A stretch of DNA of 64,000 nt from Putridiphycobacter roseus. Lineage in GTDB: Bacteria > Bacteroidota > Bacteroidia > Flavobacteriales_D > Crocinitomicaceae. The notes beneath the pieces were generated by a model. That model searched no databases. It was not told the origin of the DNA and was given only the letters and a program-made list of their open reading frames with translations. Where the stretch lies: positions 186,001 to 250,000 of the forward strand of contig NZ_QKSB01000004.1 in NCBI RefSeq assembly GCF_003234935.1, given 5' to 3'. Shown here piece after piece: positions 47,709 through 56,262 of the stretch; the first letter of the stretch is position 1; each line of letters begins with the position of its first letter. Both the position numbers and the translations under genes were made by a program.

Positions 47709-48620
47709 ATGAATAGAAGGCATTTTTTCAATCAATTAATAATCGGTGCAGGGGCGTATAGTTTACTTTCTCTTAAAGACAAGGAAGCATATACAAAGCT
47801 TACTATACTGCATACCAATGATACGCATTCCAGAATTGACCCATTTCCTTTAGACGATTCAAAATATCCTGGCTTAGGAGGCATCAAAAAAAGAAAAACA
47901 ATTCTTGACCGTATTCGAAAAGAAAATGAGCATGTTTTATTATTAGATGCTGGCGATATTTTTCAAGGCACCCCCTACTTTAACATGTACCATGGTGAGA
48001 TTGAATTAAAGGCCATGAGTGCTTTAAAGTATGATGCTGCTACCATGGGAAATCATGATTTTGATGGCGGATTAAATGGTTTTTTAAATGCGTTAACATT
48101 TGCCAACTTTCCATTTATTTGTTCAAATTACAACTTTGAAAACACCCAATTGAGAGACAAAACAATACCATATAAAATAGTAAAAAAAGCAGGTATTAAA
48201 ATAGGTATACTTGGTGTAGGTATTGAACTGAAGGGACTGGTAAGTAAATCCTTATATGAAGATACCATTTACCAAAACCCAATTGAAAAAGCACAAGAAT
48301 ATGCTGACATTTTAAAATTTGAACAACAGTGTGATTACATCATTTGTCTTTCACATTTAGGCTATCAATTTTCCAACCAGGTAGATGACATTGATTTAGC
48401 CCAACAAACCAACCACATCAACCTTATCATAGGTGGCCATACCCATACTTTTATGAAAAAGCCAGCCATAAAAAAGAATAAAGACGGCAAAGAAGTAATG
48501 ATTAATCAAGTGGGTTGGGCTGGTATAAACCTCGGCCAAATTGAAGTCTATTTTCACAGAGATAAAAGAAGTGAAATCTTAGCCCAATATACCTTAAAAA
48601 CACCAATTCAGATAGGCTAA
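47709..48620 (+). CDS. 5'-nucleotidase N-terminal metallophosphatase
   Basis: 303 residues from ATG 47709, 1 bp after the previous stop; an upstream in-frame start at 47682 overlaps that gene. The N-terminus MNRRHFFNQLIIGAGA resembles a Tat-type signal though only two arginines follow the Asn. The dinuclear metallophosphatase motifs are complete: LHTNDTHSR (Asp38, His40), LLLDAGDIFQG, GNHDFDGG near 118, a late SHLGYQ and GGHTHTF near 250. It hydrolyses nucleoside 5'-phosphates to nucleoside and phosphate. The C-terminal partner domain lies in the gene before it, so the order is reversed relative to the fused enzyme. Confidence 0.9.
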   Translation: MNRRHFFNQLIIGAGAYSLLSLKDKEAYTKLTILHTNDTHSRIDPFPLDDSKYPGLGGIKKRKTILDRIRKENEHVLLLDAGDIFQGTPYFNMYHGEIELKAMSALKYDAATMGNHDFDGGLNGFLNALTFANFPFICSNYNFENTQLRDKTIPYKIVKKAGIKIGILGVGIELKGLVSKSLYEDTIYQNPIEKAQEYADILKFEQQCDYIICLSHLGYQFSNQVDDIDLAQQTNHINLIIGGHTHTFMKKPAIKKNKDGKEVMINQVGWAGINLGQIEVYFHRDKRSEILAQYTLKTPIQIG

Positions 48621-48745
48621 ATTTAATAAGCGGAAAGTCAACCAACTAACCAGTAAACACAAGGGTTTACAAGTATTAATCGACCGTTTATACAAATAAT
48701 TACTATATTTACTCGACCTAAAATTAAATTTTGCTGAATTATTTC

Positions 48746-51700
48746 ATGAAAAGTAAATTCTTTTCAGTGTTTTCTTACTTCACTTGGATAGTTATTACCC
48801 TGTCCTTTAATGGCTATGGGCAAAACTTTTTAAACGGTGATTTAAACGGAAACGTTTCCATTAGTTCAACTCCAACCAGTTGGATACCTGTTCCATTCAC
48901 AGACCCTGCAAGTTTAGCGACTGCGGCAGTTTATACTAATCCAGATGTTTGCGGTCCTTCTGGTCCAAATATTGGTACTGGAATTTACGGCTCCCCTTTT
49001 AGTGGTAACACATTCGCAAGTGGCATGTATGCTATCTCCAGCGGAATATTTATCTACCACGAAGGAATTCAGCAAACAGTGAATGGTTTTAGCCTAACCT
49101 CGACCTATAAACTAACTTTTCATCAAACTATTGTGAAGCAATCTAATTGTTTGGACACCTCGGGCGCTTGGCGTGTTTATATGGATAACACTTTACTGGG
49201 AACCTCTAATATCTCTATAAATCAAAATCCGTATGATACTAGCGTATTAACTTGGGATTTTCAACAGTTTAACTTTACCCCAACTGCCGCCTCACATACT
49301 TTTAAATTTTTACCCTATGATGATGATGCAGATTTAGATTTTTCTACCACGAATACCGCCGGTGCACTCCGACTGGGTATAGATTCCATTACCATTCAAC
49401 CAGTAATAGATTGTTTAGACTCTTTAAATTTGGGGCCTGACACTACCATTTGCTTTAATGACACCTTGCATTTAGTGGTGAGTGATTTTGTTAACTTTAA
49501 TTATTTATGGAGTAATAACGATACAGATTCCATTACCGATATCACTACCCCTGGTATGTATACCTTAGAAATTGATAGCACCTATTGCCATTATTACGAT
49601 ACCATTAATGTCTCCTTTACCGCCCCCATAGTGTTAGATTTAGGAACTGATACCACTTTGTGTTTTGGAGATAGCATTTTATTGGATGCAACTACACCAA
49701 ACGCCAGTTACCTATGGTCGACCAGTTCAACAGACTCTGCCATTTATGCCAATCAAACCAATACCTACATTGTAAATGTTACTCAAAACAACTGTAATTT
49801 CTACGACACTATATCGATTAATTACCATCCAATACTTCCCTTAAACCTAGGTCCTGACACCCTATTTTGCGCTGGAGACTCCATTCAATTAGGTACACAT
49901 ATCAGTGCCACAGATTACCTTTGGAGTAATGGTAGTAACGACTCTTCTGCCACCTTTTTTAACTCTGGAAATGTTTGGGTAGATATTACAGAAAACAATT
50001 GTGTTTATACAGATACCATTGCCATTGGCTACCACCCTATTTTAAACCTTGATTTAGGTAATGATACTACGATTTGTATTGGCGATTCCTTGCTGTTTGA
50101 TATCACTACGCCCAACGCTTCTTATCTTTGGAATGATTTATCTACTTTAGCGACGAATGGTATTTATACCGCCGGAATTTTAGGGGTGACCTTGACGCAA
50201 TTTGGCTGTACCTATACCGATTCCATTACTGTGGGTAATTTCACTCCTCCTACTTTTGACTTAGGCAATGATACCACCCTTTGCTATGGCGACAGTATAC
50301 TTTTAGATGCAACTACTTTAAATGCGACTTATTTATGGTCGGATGCCAGTACTACACCAAGTATCCAAGCAACCCAGGCGACAATTTATAGTGTTACCCT
50401 AACCCAAAACAATTGCGATTATTTCGATACCATCCACATTTCGTATTTCACTACCTATCCAAACTTTTTAGGTAACGATACTTTGTTTTGTGCTGGTGAC
50501 TCCATTCAATTAGGTGCGCAACTAAGTGCCAGTAGCTACCTTTGGAGTAATGGTAGTACTGACTCTTCTACCACCTTTTTTAATCCCGGTATTATTTGGG
50601 TAGAAGTAATGCAAAATAATTGCCTTTATACCGATACGATTTCCATTGGAAATCATCCTATTTTAAACCTTGATTTGGGTAATGATACTACGATTTGTAT
50701 TGGCGATTCCTTGCTGTTTGATATCACTACGCCCAACGCTTCTTATCTTTGGAATGATTTATCTACTTTAGCGACGAATGGTATTTATACCGCCGGAATT
50801 TTAGGGGTGACCTTGACGCAATTTGGCTGTACTTATACCGACTCTATTATAGTCAGTAATTTCACTCCTCCTACTTTTGACTTAGGCAATGATACTACCA
50901 TTTGTTATGGCGACAGTATACTTTTAGATGTAACGACCTTAAATGCGACTTATTTATGGTCGAATGGGGCTAACACTGCTACACTTTATGCAAACCAAGC
51001 GACCAACTATGACGTAGTACTAACCAAAGATAATTGTACCTATTACGACAGTATAATAGTTAATATAAACGCAGCAATCAACCCATATTTAGGTAACGAC
51101 ACTACTTTATGTGCTGGAGACAGTTTAAAATTTCAATTCAATTACTTAAATGCACTATATATATGGTCTGACTTATCCACGAATACTTCACTCACCGTAT
51201 ATAACTCGGGTGATTATACCGTTGAAATTAATAGTAATAATTGTATTTACAAAGATACCATTTCGGTTATTTTCAATCCAGCTCCTTCACTCCATTTAGG
51301 AAATGACACTAGCTTTTGTACCGGAAGCTCTATTCCGTTGGATGCTGGTGCAGGCTTTTCTTATCTGTGGCAAGACAATTCTATTAATCAAATACAAACT
51401 GTAAATACAGCTGGAACGTATTGGGTGGTTATTGAAAATGGAAATGGTTGTAAGCAATCAGACACTATTGAGATTAATCAAATTGACATTAGTGTAACTT
51501 TGGGGCCCGACTTAAGTTTATGTGAAGATGATGTTGCATATATTCAAGCCATTGGTACTGACATTTCACAATACGAATGGCAAGACAACTCTACAAATGC
51601 AAGTTACACGACCAATATGGAAGGTACTTATTTTGTGGAAGTCACTAATGCTGCTTGTTCTGCTTCAGATACCATTGAAATAAAGTATACGCAAATTCAA

Positions 51701-52492
51701 GTTGACTTTACAGGTGAGACAGAAAATTGTACGTACGATAACACAAAATTTATTCAAAGTTCCTCCACTTCAAATAACAGTGTAATTAATAGTTATTCTT
51801 GGAATTTTGGAGACAATAGTTATTCCAATGTTCCAAATCCTAAACACCAATACAAGCAAGCAAACTCCTATGACGTCAGTTTAACTGTCACCACCGACAA
51901 TTACTGTTCAGATACGGTAAAAAAAATAAACTTTGTGACCATACATCCTACACCGAATGCAGATTTTACATTTAGTCCAAATCCCGTATCCGATTTAAAT
52001 CCTGTGATATATCTCAATGATATTTCAACACCTGCGCCCGACTTTTGGCGCTGGGAACATAACCACACTATTTTTTCAGATCAAAAAAACAACACCTTAA
52101 AATTAAACCAATTCGATTCTGGCAATCATCCAATTACACTTTACGTATATACTAAATTTGGTTGTGGCGACACGATTCAAAAAACGGTTTTGGTTAAGGA
52201 AACAGAGTTTTTATACATACCAAACGCATTTACGCCTGAAGGAAACAAGGGCATTAACAATGATTTTTCACCAGTATTCACAGATGGATTTGATCCTGTA
52301 AATTACCATTTTATCATCTTCAATAAATGGGGCGAAATACTATTCGAAAGTTATGATCCAAATGTTGGTTGGGATGGATATTACAATGGAAAACTGTGTA
52401 AGCTAGGGGCTTATATTTGGCAAATGAATTACCAAAACGATTTAAATGCTGCAGAACAAATTAAAACAGGACATGTTTCATTAATAAGATAA
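48746..52492 (+). CDS. Repeat-rich surface protein with T9SS type B C-terminus
   Basis: 1248 residues from ATG 48746; a TTG five codons earlier is unlikely. The signal peptide ends near SFNGYGQ. After an N-terminal beta domain (~30-225) come eleven ~69-residue repeats, each of the pattern L-G-x-D-T-x-x-C-x-x-D-S followed by Y-L-W-S and a N-N/G-C-x-Y-x-D-T-I closing. Repeats 3-5 and 6-8 are near-identical. A PKD domain (~1000-1085) and a type B sorting domain (~1165-1248: NAFTPEGN, FNKWGEILFES, VGWDGYYNG) complete the chain. The cysteines in each repeat suggest disulfides. It is a likely adhesin, but no PorP/SprF gene is adjacent. Confidence 0.87.
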   Translation: MKSKFFSVFSYFTWIVITLSFNGYGQNFLNGDLNGNVSISSTPTSWIPVPFTDPASLATAAVYTNPDVCGPSGPNIGTGIYGSPFSGNTFASGMYAISSGIFIYHEGIQQTVNGFSLTSTYKLTFHQTIVKQSNCLDTSGAWRVYMDNTLLGTSNISINQNPYDTSVLTWDFQQFNFTPTAASHTFKFLPYDDDADLDFSTTNTAGALRLGIDSITIQPVIDCLDSLNLGPDTTICFNDTLHLVVSDFVNFNYLWSNNDTDSITDITTPGMYTLEIDSTYCHYYDTINVSFTAPIVLDLGTDTTLCFGDSILLDATTPNASYLWSTSSTDSAIYANQTNTYIVNVTQNNCNFYDTISINYHPILPLNLGPDTLFCAGDSIQLGTHISATDYLWSNGSNDSSATFFNSGNVWVDITENNCVYTDTIAIGYHPILNLDLGNDTTICIGDSLLFDITTPNASYLWNDLSTLATNGIYTAGILGVTLTQFGCTYTDSITVGNFTPPTFDLGNDTTLCYGDSILLDATTLNATYLWSDASTTPSIQATQATIYSVTLTQNNCDYFDTIHISYFTTYPNFLGNDTLFCAGDSIQLGAQLSASSYLWSNGSTDSSTTFFNPGIIWVEVMQNNCLYTDTISIGNHPILNLDLGNDTTICIGDSLLFDITTPNASYLWNDLSTLATNGIYTAGILGVTLTQFGCTYTDSIIVSNFTPPTFDLGNDTTICYGDSILLDVTTLNATYLWSNGANTATLYANQATNYDVVLTKDNCTYYDSIIVNINAAINPYLGNDTTLCAGDSLKFQFNYLNALYIWSDLSTNTSLTVYNSGDYTVEINSNNCIYKDTISVIFNPAPSLHLGNDTSFCTGSSIPLDAGAGFSYLWQDNSINQIQTVNTAGTYWVVIENGNGCKQSDTIEINQIDISVTLGPDLSLCEDDVAYIQAIGTDISQYEWQDNSTNASYTTNMEGTYFVEVTNAACSASDTIEIKYTQIQVDFTGETENCTYDNTKFIQSSSTSNNSVINSYSWNFGDNSYSNVPNPKHQYKQANSYDVSLTVTTDNYCSDTVKKINFVTIHPTPNADFTFSPNPVSDLNPVIYLNDISTPAPDFWRWEHNHTIFSDQKNNTLKLNQFDSGNHPITLYVYTKFGCGDTIQKTVLVKETEFLYIPNAFTPEGNKGINNDFSPVFTDGFDPVNYHFIIFNKWGEILFESYDPNVGWDGYYNGKLCKLGAYIWQMNYQNDLNAAEQIKTGHVSLIR
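49860..50962 (+). repeat. 621-bp tandem duplication inside the repeat-rich surface protein
   Basis: Two adjacent copies, period 621 bp (207 codons, three 69-residue repeats). The stretches 50040-50341 and 50661-50962 are nearly identical even at synonymous sites, while the first third of each copy (from ~49855 and ~50475) has diverged more. This points to a recent in-frame duplication or gene conversion. Confidence 0.8.
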
Positions 52493-52531
52493 GTATTTTC
52501 ATTCTTTTCTCTGTATTTTTCACTTACGCAT

Positions 52532-52543
52532 ATTGTGCACAAT
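52532..52543. repeat. 12-bp palindrome upstream of the rhodanese gene
   Basis: ATTGTGCACAAT is a perfect palindrome 28 bp upstream of the -7-like box at 52572. It could be an operator for the rhodanese-PriA-PlsC transcript or a chance match. Confidence 0.3.
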
Positions 52544-52571
52544 TTATACGATTTTAATCCACGAAATTTAG

Positions 52572-52579
52572 TATTTTTG
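52572..52579 (+). promoter_or_regulatory. Putative -7 box before the rhodanese lipoprotein gene
   Basis: TATTTTTG matches TAnnTTTG; the leader to the ATG at 52600 would be about 15 nt. Confidence 0.4.
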
Positions 52580-52599
52580 TTTGTCTTAAACTTCCTAAA

Positions 52600-53037
52600 A
52601 TGAAAAATAACAAACCATTAATTTTACTATTACTAGCTACTATATTCCTTATTGCATCTTGTAGTGAAGACTTGGAACCCAAAACAAAAAAAGAGGTCAT
52701 AACTAAGGAAGTAGAATCTACAGAAAATAATACTTCAGCAATAATAAAAGATATTAGTCCAGAAGCATTTAAACGTAAAATTGCGAATGGAAATCGACAG
52801 TTAATAGATGTGAGAACTCCAGCGGAATACAGCAATGGAACTATAGAAGATGCAATAAATTTGGATTTTAATGGGGGTGTTTTTGAAAACGAATATGAAA
52901 ATTTAGACCCTAATCAAACGGTGCTTATATTTTGTGCCTCAGGTGGACGTTCTACAAAAGCAAAAATGCTGCTTAAAGAAAGAGGCTTTCAGGAAGTCTA
53001 TAACCTCATTGGAGGATATAATAATTGGCCACATTAA
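52600..53037 (+). CDS. Rhodanese-domain lipoprotein
   Basis: 145 residues with a lipoprotein signal ending at Cys21 (LIASC), an acidic spacer to ~50, and one rhodanese domain: QLIDVRTPAEYSNGTIEDAINLDF near 67 and the active-site loop FCASGGRS with Cys112. Rhodanese domains carry sulfur as a persulfide on this Cys and transfer it to a thiol acceptor. The lipid anchor puts the domain in the periplasm or at the outer-membrane inner leaflet. It has the single-domain layout common in Bacteroidota. The PriA gene follows after 21 bp, probably on the same transcript. Confidence 0.88.
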   Translation: MKNNKPLILLLLATIFLIASCSEDLEPKTKKEVITKEVESTENNTSAIIKDISPEAFKRKIANGNRQLIDVRTPAEYSNGTIEDAINLDFNGGVFENEYENLDPNQTVLIFCASGGRSTKAKMLLKERGFQEVYNLIGGYNNWPH

Positions 53038-53058
53038 TATTAATAATTACCGATAATT

Positions 53059-55542
53059 TTGACTGATAGAATTACTTATTTCGTAGATGTTGTTTTACCG
53101 TTGAGTATTCCAAATACTTACACGTATAGATTACCTTTTGAGTTAAATGATCAAGTTGCAGTAGGAAAAAGAGTTATTGTTCCTTTAGGTAGAGCAAAGT
53201 ATTATACTGGCGTTATAAAAACGGTACACCAAAAAATACCCACCGCTTACCAAGTAAAATATGTGGAAACCATATTGGATGAACAACCTATTATTACCCA
53301 AAAACAATTAACCCTTTGGGATTGGATTGCGAGCTATTATATGGCCGATATTGGGGACGTTATGAATGCGGCAGTTCCCAGTAATTTTAAATTGGCTAGT
53401 GAAACCATTATATTTCTCCACCCTTCCTACGAAAGAGATCATGAAAACTTGAGTAACCGGGAATATTTAATTGTTGAAGCATTAGAATTACAAGAGTCAC
53501 TGACTTTAAAAGAAATAGCTGAAATTATTCAAATAAAAACCATTCAACCAATTATTAAATTATTGATTGAAAAAAAAGTAGTGATTGTTTCCGAAGAATT
53601 AAAATCTAAATACAATCCTAAATACTTAAGTTTTGTAAAGGTTCATGAAGACTACAATAATGAAACATCACTAGGGGATATTTTAAATGCTTTAGAGAAA
53701 GATAAAAGAGCCGAAGGACAGGTTTCCGCTTTGTTAAAAACCGTTCAACTGACCAAATGGACGGACCAAAAACAAATTCCTGTCACTAAAAAACAATTAA
53801 TAGAAACGGGGATTTCTGAATCCTCCATACAAACACTTGCAAAAAAAGGTATTCTTGAAATATTTTTATCCGAAATATCAAGACTAGAAGAATCGGATGA
53901 TAAGGTTCACAAAATTAAAGCCCTTTCGCCAGCACAGGAAAATGCTTTTACCGAAATAAAAAGTGCCTTTGTCGAAAAGGACATCTGCCTCTTACATGGC
54001 GTAACCTCTTCGGGAAAGACCGAAATCTATGTCAAACTCATACAGGAAGCATTAGACAAGGAAGAACAGGTGCTATTTTTATTACCAGAAATTGCCTTAA
54101 CCACCCAATTAATCACTCGATTAAAAGCATATTTTGGAGACTTAGTAGGCGTTTACCACAGTCGCTTCAATCAAAATGAAAGAATTGAAATTTGGAACCA
54201 CATATTAAACAATAGTAAAAATCAATACCGAATTGTATTGGGCGCCCGATCTTCAGTATTTTTACCTTTCCAAAACTTAGGTTTAATCATTGTGGATGAA
54301 GAACACGAGAATTCTTTTAAGCAATACGATCCTTCTCCAAGATATAATGCAAGAGATGTAAGTATTGTCTTGGCCAAACAACACCAAGCAAAAGTATTAT
54401 TAGGGTCCGCAACACCGGCATTAGAATCTTATTTTAACGCCAAAGAAAATCGCTATGGACTGGTGGAACTTTTTGAAAGATATGGCGGCGTTCAACTGCC
54501 CGAAATTCAATGTGCTGACCTTGAAAAAGAGACTAAAAATCGTTCTATGAAGTCGCATTTCTCTTCTTTTTTACTTACAGAAATGGAGGAGGCTTTAAAG
54601 AGAAAAGAACAAATTATTTTGTTTCAAAACCGTAGAGGATATACCCCTTTATGGTCTTGCGAAATGTGTAACTGGACCGTGCAATGTAAAAACTGTGACG
54701 TTTCTCTAACCTACCACAAAGCTAGCAATGTATTGAAGTGTCATTATTGTGGTTACTTTGTATCTCCCCCATCTTCTTGCGGTGCTTGTGGTAGTAAAAA
54801 GTTAAAAATGCTTGGTTTTGGTACAGAAAAAATTGAAGATGAACTTGTCATGTTTTTACCTAAAATAACCGTACAACGTCTAGATTTAGATTCGACAAGG
54901 GCCAAAAATGCCTACCAAAGAATAATTGAAGATTTTGAAAATAGGAAGATTGACGTTCTTATTGGTACGCAAATGGTGACCAAAGGACTTGATTTTGACA
55001 ATGTAGGTTTGGTGGGGGTATTAAGCGCCGATCAAATGCTAAAATTCCCGGATTTTAGGGCCTTTGAAAGATCTTACCAACTAATGTCTCAAGTAGCAGG
55101 TAGAGCAGGAAGGAAATCAAAAAGAGGAAAAGTAATCATACAAAGTTTTGACCCGAACCATTGGATCATACAAAAAGTAATGCAGCATGATTATATTGGT
55201 ATGTATACCCAAGAAATTTTAGAAAGAAAGAATTTCAACTATCCACCTTTTTATCGTATCATTACCCTTCAACTCAGACACCGAGATAGTAATTTACTTG
55301 AAGTGGCTGCTGCCGAACTTGGCAATAGTTTAAAAGTCATATTTAAGGACCGACTATTGGGACCTGAAACTCCTTTAGTTGGAAGAGTTAGAAATTTATT
55401 TTTAAAAAATATTACGATAAAATTTGAAAGAACAGCAAGTCCTCCTAAAGTGAAAAAAATAATAGCCGATAAATTAAATGAATTCCAATCCCAACACGAT
55501 TATAGGTCAGTGCGGGTTGTGATTGATGTAGATCCACAATAA
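53059..55542 (+). CDS. priA: Primosomal protein N' (PriA helicase)
   Basis: 827 residues from TTG 53059 (no ATG in frame that keeps the N-terminus FVDVVLPLSIPNTYTYRLP, which is the conserved start of the 3'-DNA-binding domain). The helicase core has GVTSSGKTEIY (Walker A) near 313, DEEHENSFKQ near 413, and GSATPALESYF. Between the RecA domains lie the paired zinc sites, C-x2-C-x5-C-x2-C then C-x2-C and C-x2-C, near residues 534-580. The C-terminal FERSYQLMSQVAGRAGRK motif is present. PriA reloads the replisome at stalled forks. The downstream plsC begins directly at its stop codon. Confidence 0.95.
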   Translation: MTDRITYFVDVVLPLSIPNTYTYRLPFELNDQVAVGKRVIVPLGRAKYYTGVIKTVHQKIPTAYQVKYVETILDEQPIITQKQLTLWDWIASYYMADIGDVMNAAVPSNFKLASETIIFLHPSYERDHENLSNREYLIVEALELQESLTLKEIAEIIQIKTIQPIIKLLIEKKVVIVSEELKSKYNPKYLSFVKVHEDYNNETSLGDILNALEKDKRAEGQVSALLKTVQLTKWTDQKQIPVTKKQLIETGISESSIQTLAKKGILEIFLSEISRLEESDDKVHKIKALSPAQENAFTEIKSAFVEKDICLLHGVTSSGKTEIYVKLIQEALDKEEQVLFLLPEIALTTQLITRLKAYFGDLVGVYHSRFNQNERIEIWNHILNNSKNQYRIVLGARSSVFLPFQNLGLIIVDEEHENSFKQYDPSPRYNARDVSIVLAKQHQAKVLLGSATPALESYFNAKENRYGLVELFERYGGVQLPEIQCADLEKETKNRSMKSHFSSFLLTEMEEALKRKEQIILFQNRRGYTPLWSCEMCNWTVQCKNCDVSLTYHKASNVLKCHYCGYFVSPPSSCGACGSKKLKMLGFGTEKIEDELVMFLPKITVQRLDLDSTRAKNAYQRIIEDFENRKIDVLIGTQMVTKGLDFDNVGLVGVLSADQMLKFPDFRAFERSYQLMSQVAGRAGRKSKRGKVIIQSFDPNHWIIQKVMQHDYIGMYTQEILERKNFNYPPFYRIITLQLRHRDSNLLEVAAAELGNSLKVIFKDRLLGPETPLVGRVRNLFLKNITIKFERTASPPKVKKIIADKLNEFQSQHDYRSVRVVIDVDPQ

Positions 55543-56262
55543 ATGCATACCATAAAGTCAGCTATACAATTACTTATTTTAATCCTTTGGACTTTATTGA
55601 TCATTGTGGTCACTTTTGTTACCCTAGTATTAACTTTTCACCCGACATGGGTACTAACTATTGTGAGAAGAGTTTGGGCTCCCTTTATATTAAAAGTTAT
55701 GGGAGTGAAATTAAAAGTAGAAGGATTAGCACATTTTGACCGCACTAAAAACTACATCATCCTTTCTAACCACACTTCTTATCTAGATATTCCCATATTA
55801 TTGTCGGCACTACCAGTAAACATTTATTTTATCGCAAAAAAAGAATTAATTCGTGTTCCATTTTTTGGCTGGATGATGTGGCTTTTAGGCATGATTTTTA
55901 TTGATCGTAAAAATGCTAAACGGTCCTTAATCAGCATGAAAAAAGCTGCTATAAAATTAAAATCAGGTAAAAACGTATTGGTTTTTCCAGAAGGCACTTT
56001 TGACGATTCGCCTGGACTTCTTCCATTTAAAAAAGGAGCCTTTCATATTGCTGTCCGTGCAGATATACCGTTATTACCGGTTGTAATAAAAGATGCCGAT
56101 CTTATTTGGCCTCCGAATCAAATTTTAAACTTCACCAAAGGCATAGTGACTGTGAAATTTGGGCAACCTTTTGGGAAAACGAAGGAGTTAGACAATGTAA
56201 AGATGGTACAACATTTAAAAGAGCAGGCGGAAGAAAGTATTCAACAATTATTAAAAAATTAA
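55543..56262 (+). CDS. plsC: 1-acyl-sn-glycerol-3-phosphate acyltransferase (PlsC family)
   Basis: 239 residues. A membrane segment (residues ~8-33) precedes the catalytic HX4D motif NHTSYLD (His77, Asp82). The second motif, GMIFIDRKNAKRS near 120, and the third, FPEGTFDDSPG near 148, bind the glycerophosphate; a VLPVVIKDAD segment follows near 185. The enzyme makes phosphatidic acid from lysophosphatidic acid at the inner face of the inner membrane. It begins immediately after priA and ends with a 4-bp overlap with the convergent MFS gene. A role as an ornithine-lipid acyltransferase is an alternative. Confidence 0.88.
   Translation: MHTIKSAIQLLILILWTLLIIVVTFVTLVLTFHPTWVLTIVRRVWAPFILKVMGVKLKVEGLAHFDRTKNYIILSNHTSYLDIPILLSALPVNIYFIAKKELIRVPFFGWMMWLLGMIFIDRKNAKRSLISMKKAAIKLKSGKNVLVFPEGTFDDSPGLLPFKKGAFHIAVRADIPLLPVVIKDADLIWPPNQILNFTKGIVTVKFGQPFGKTKELDNVKMVQHLKEQAEESIQQLLKN

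Noticed and set aside
46955..48620. Possible frameshift splitting one 5'-nucleotidase gene
   Set aside because: The domain order is reversed and each part has its own signal sequence, so they are separate genes.
49420..51690. Regular repeats as a CRISPR-like array
   Set aside because: The repeats are ~207 bp (69 codons), in frame and protein-coding; there are no short identical repeats with unique spacers.
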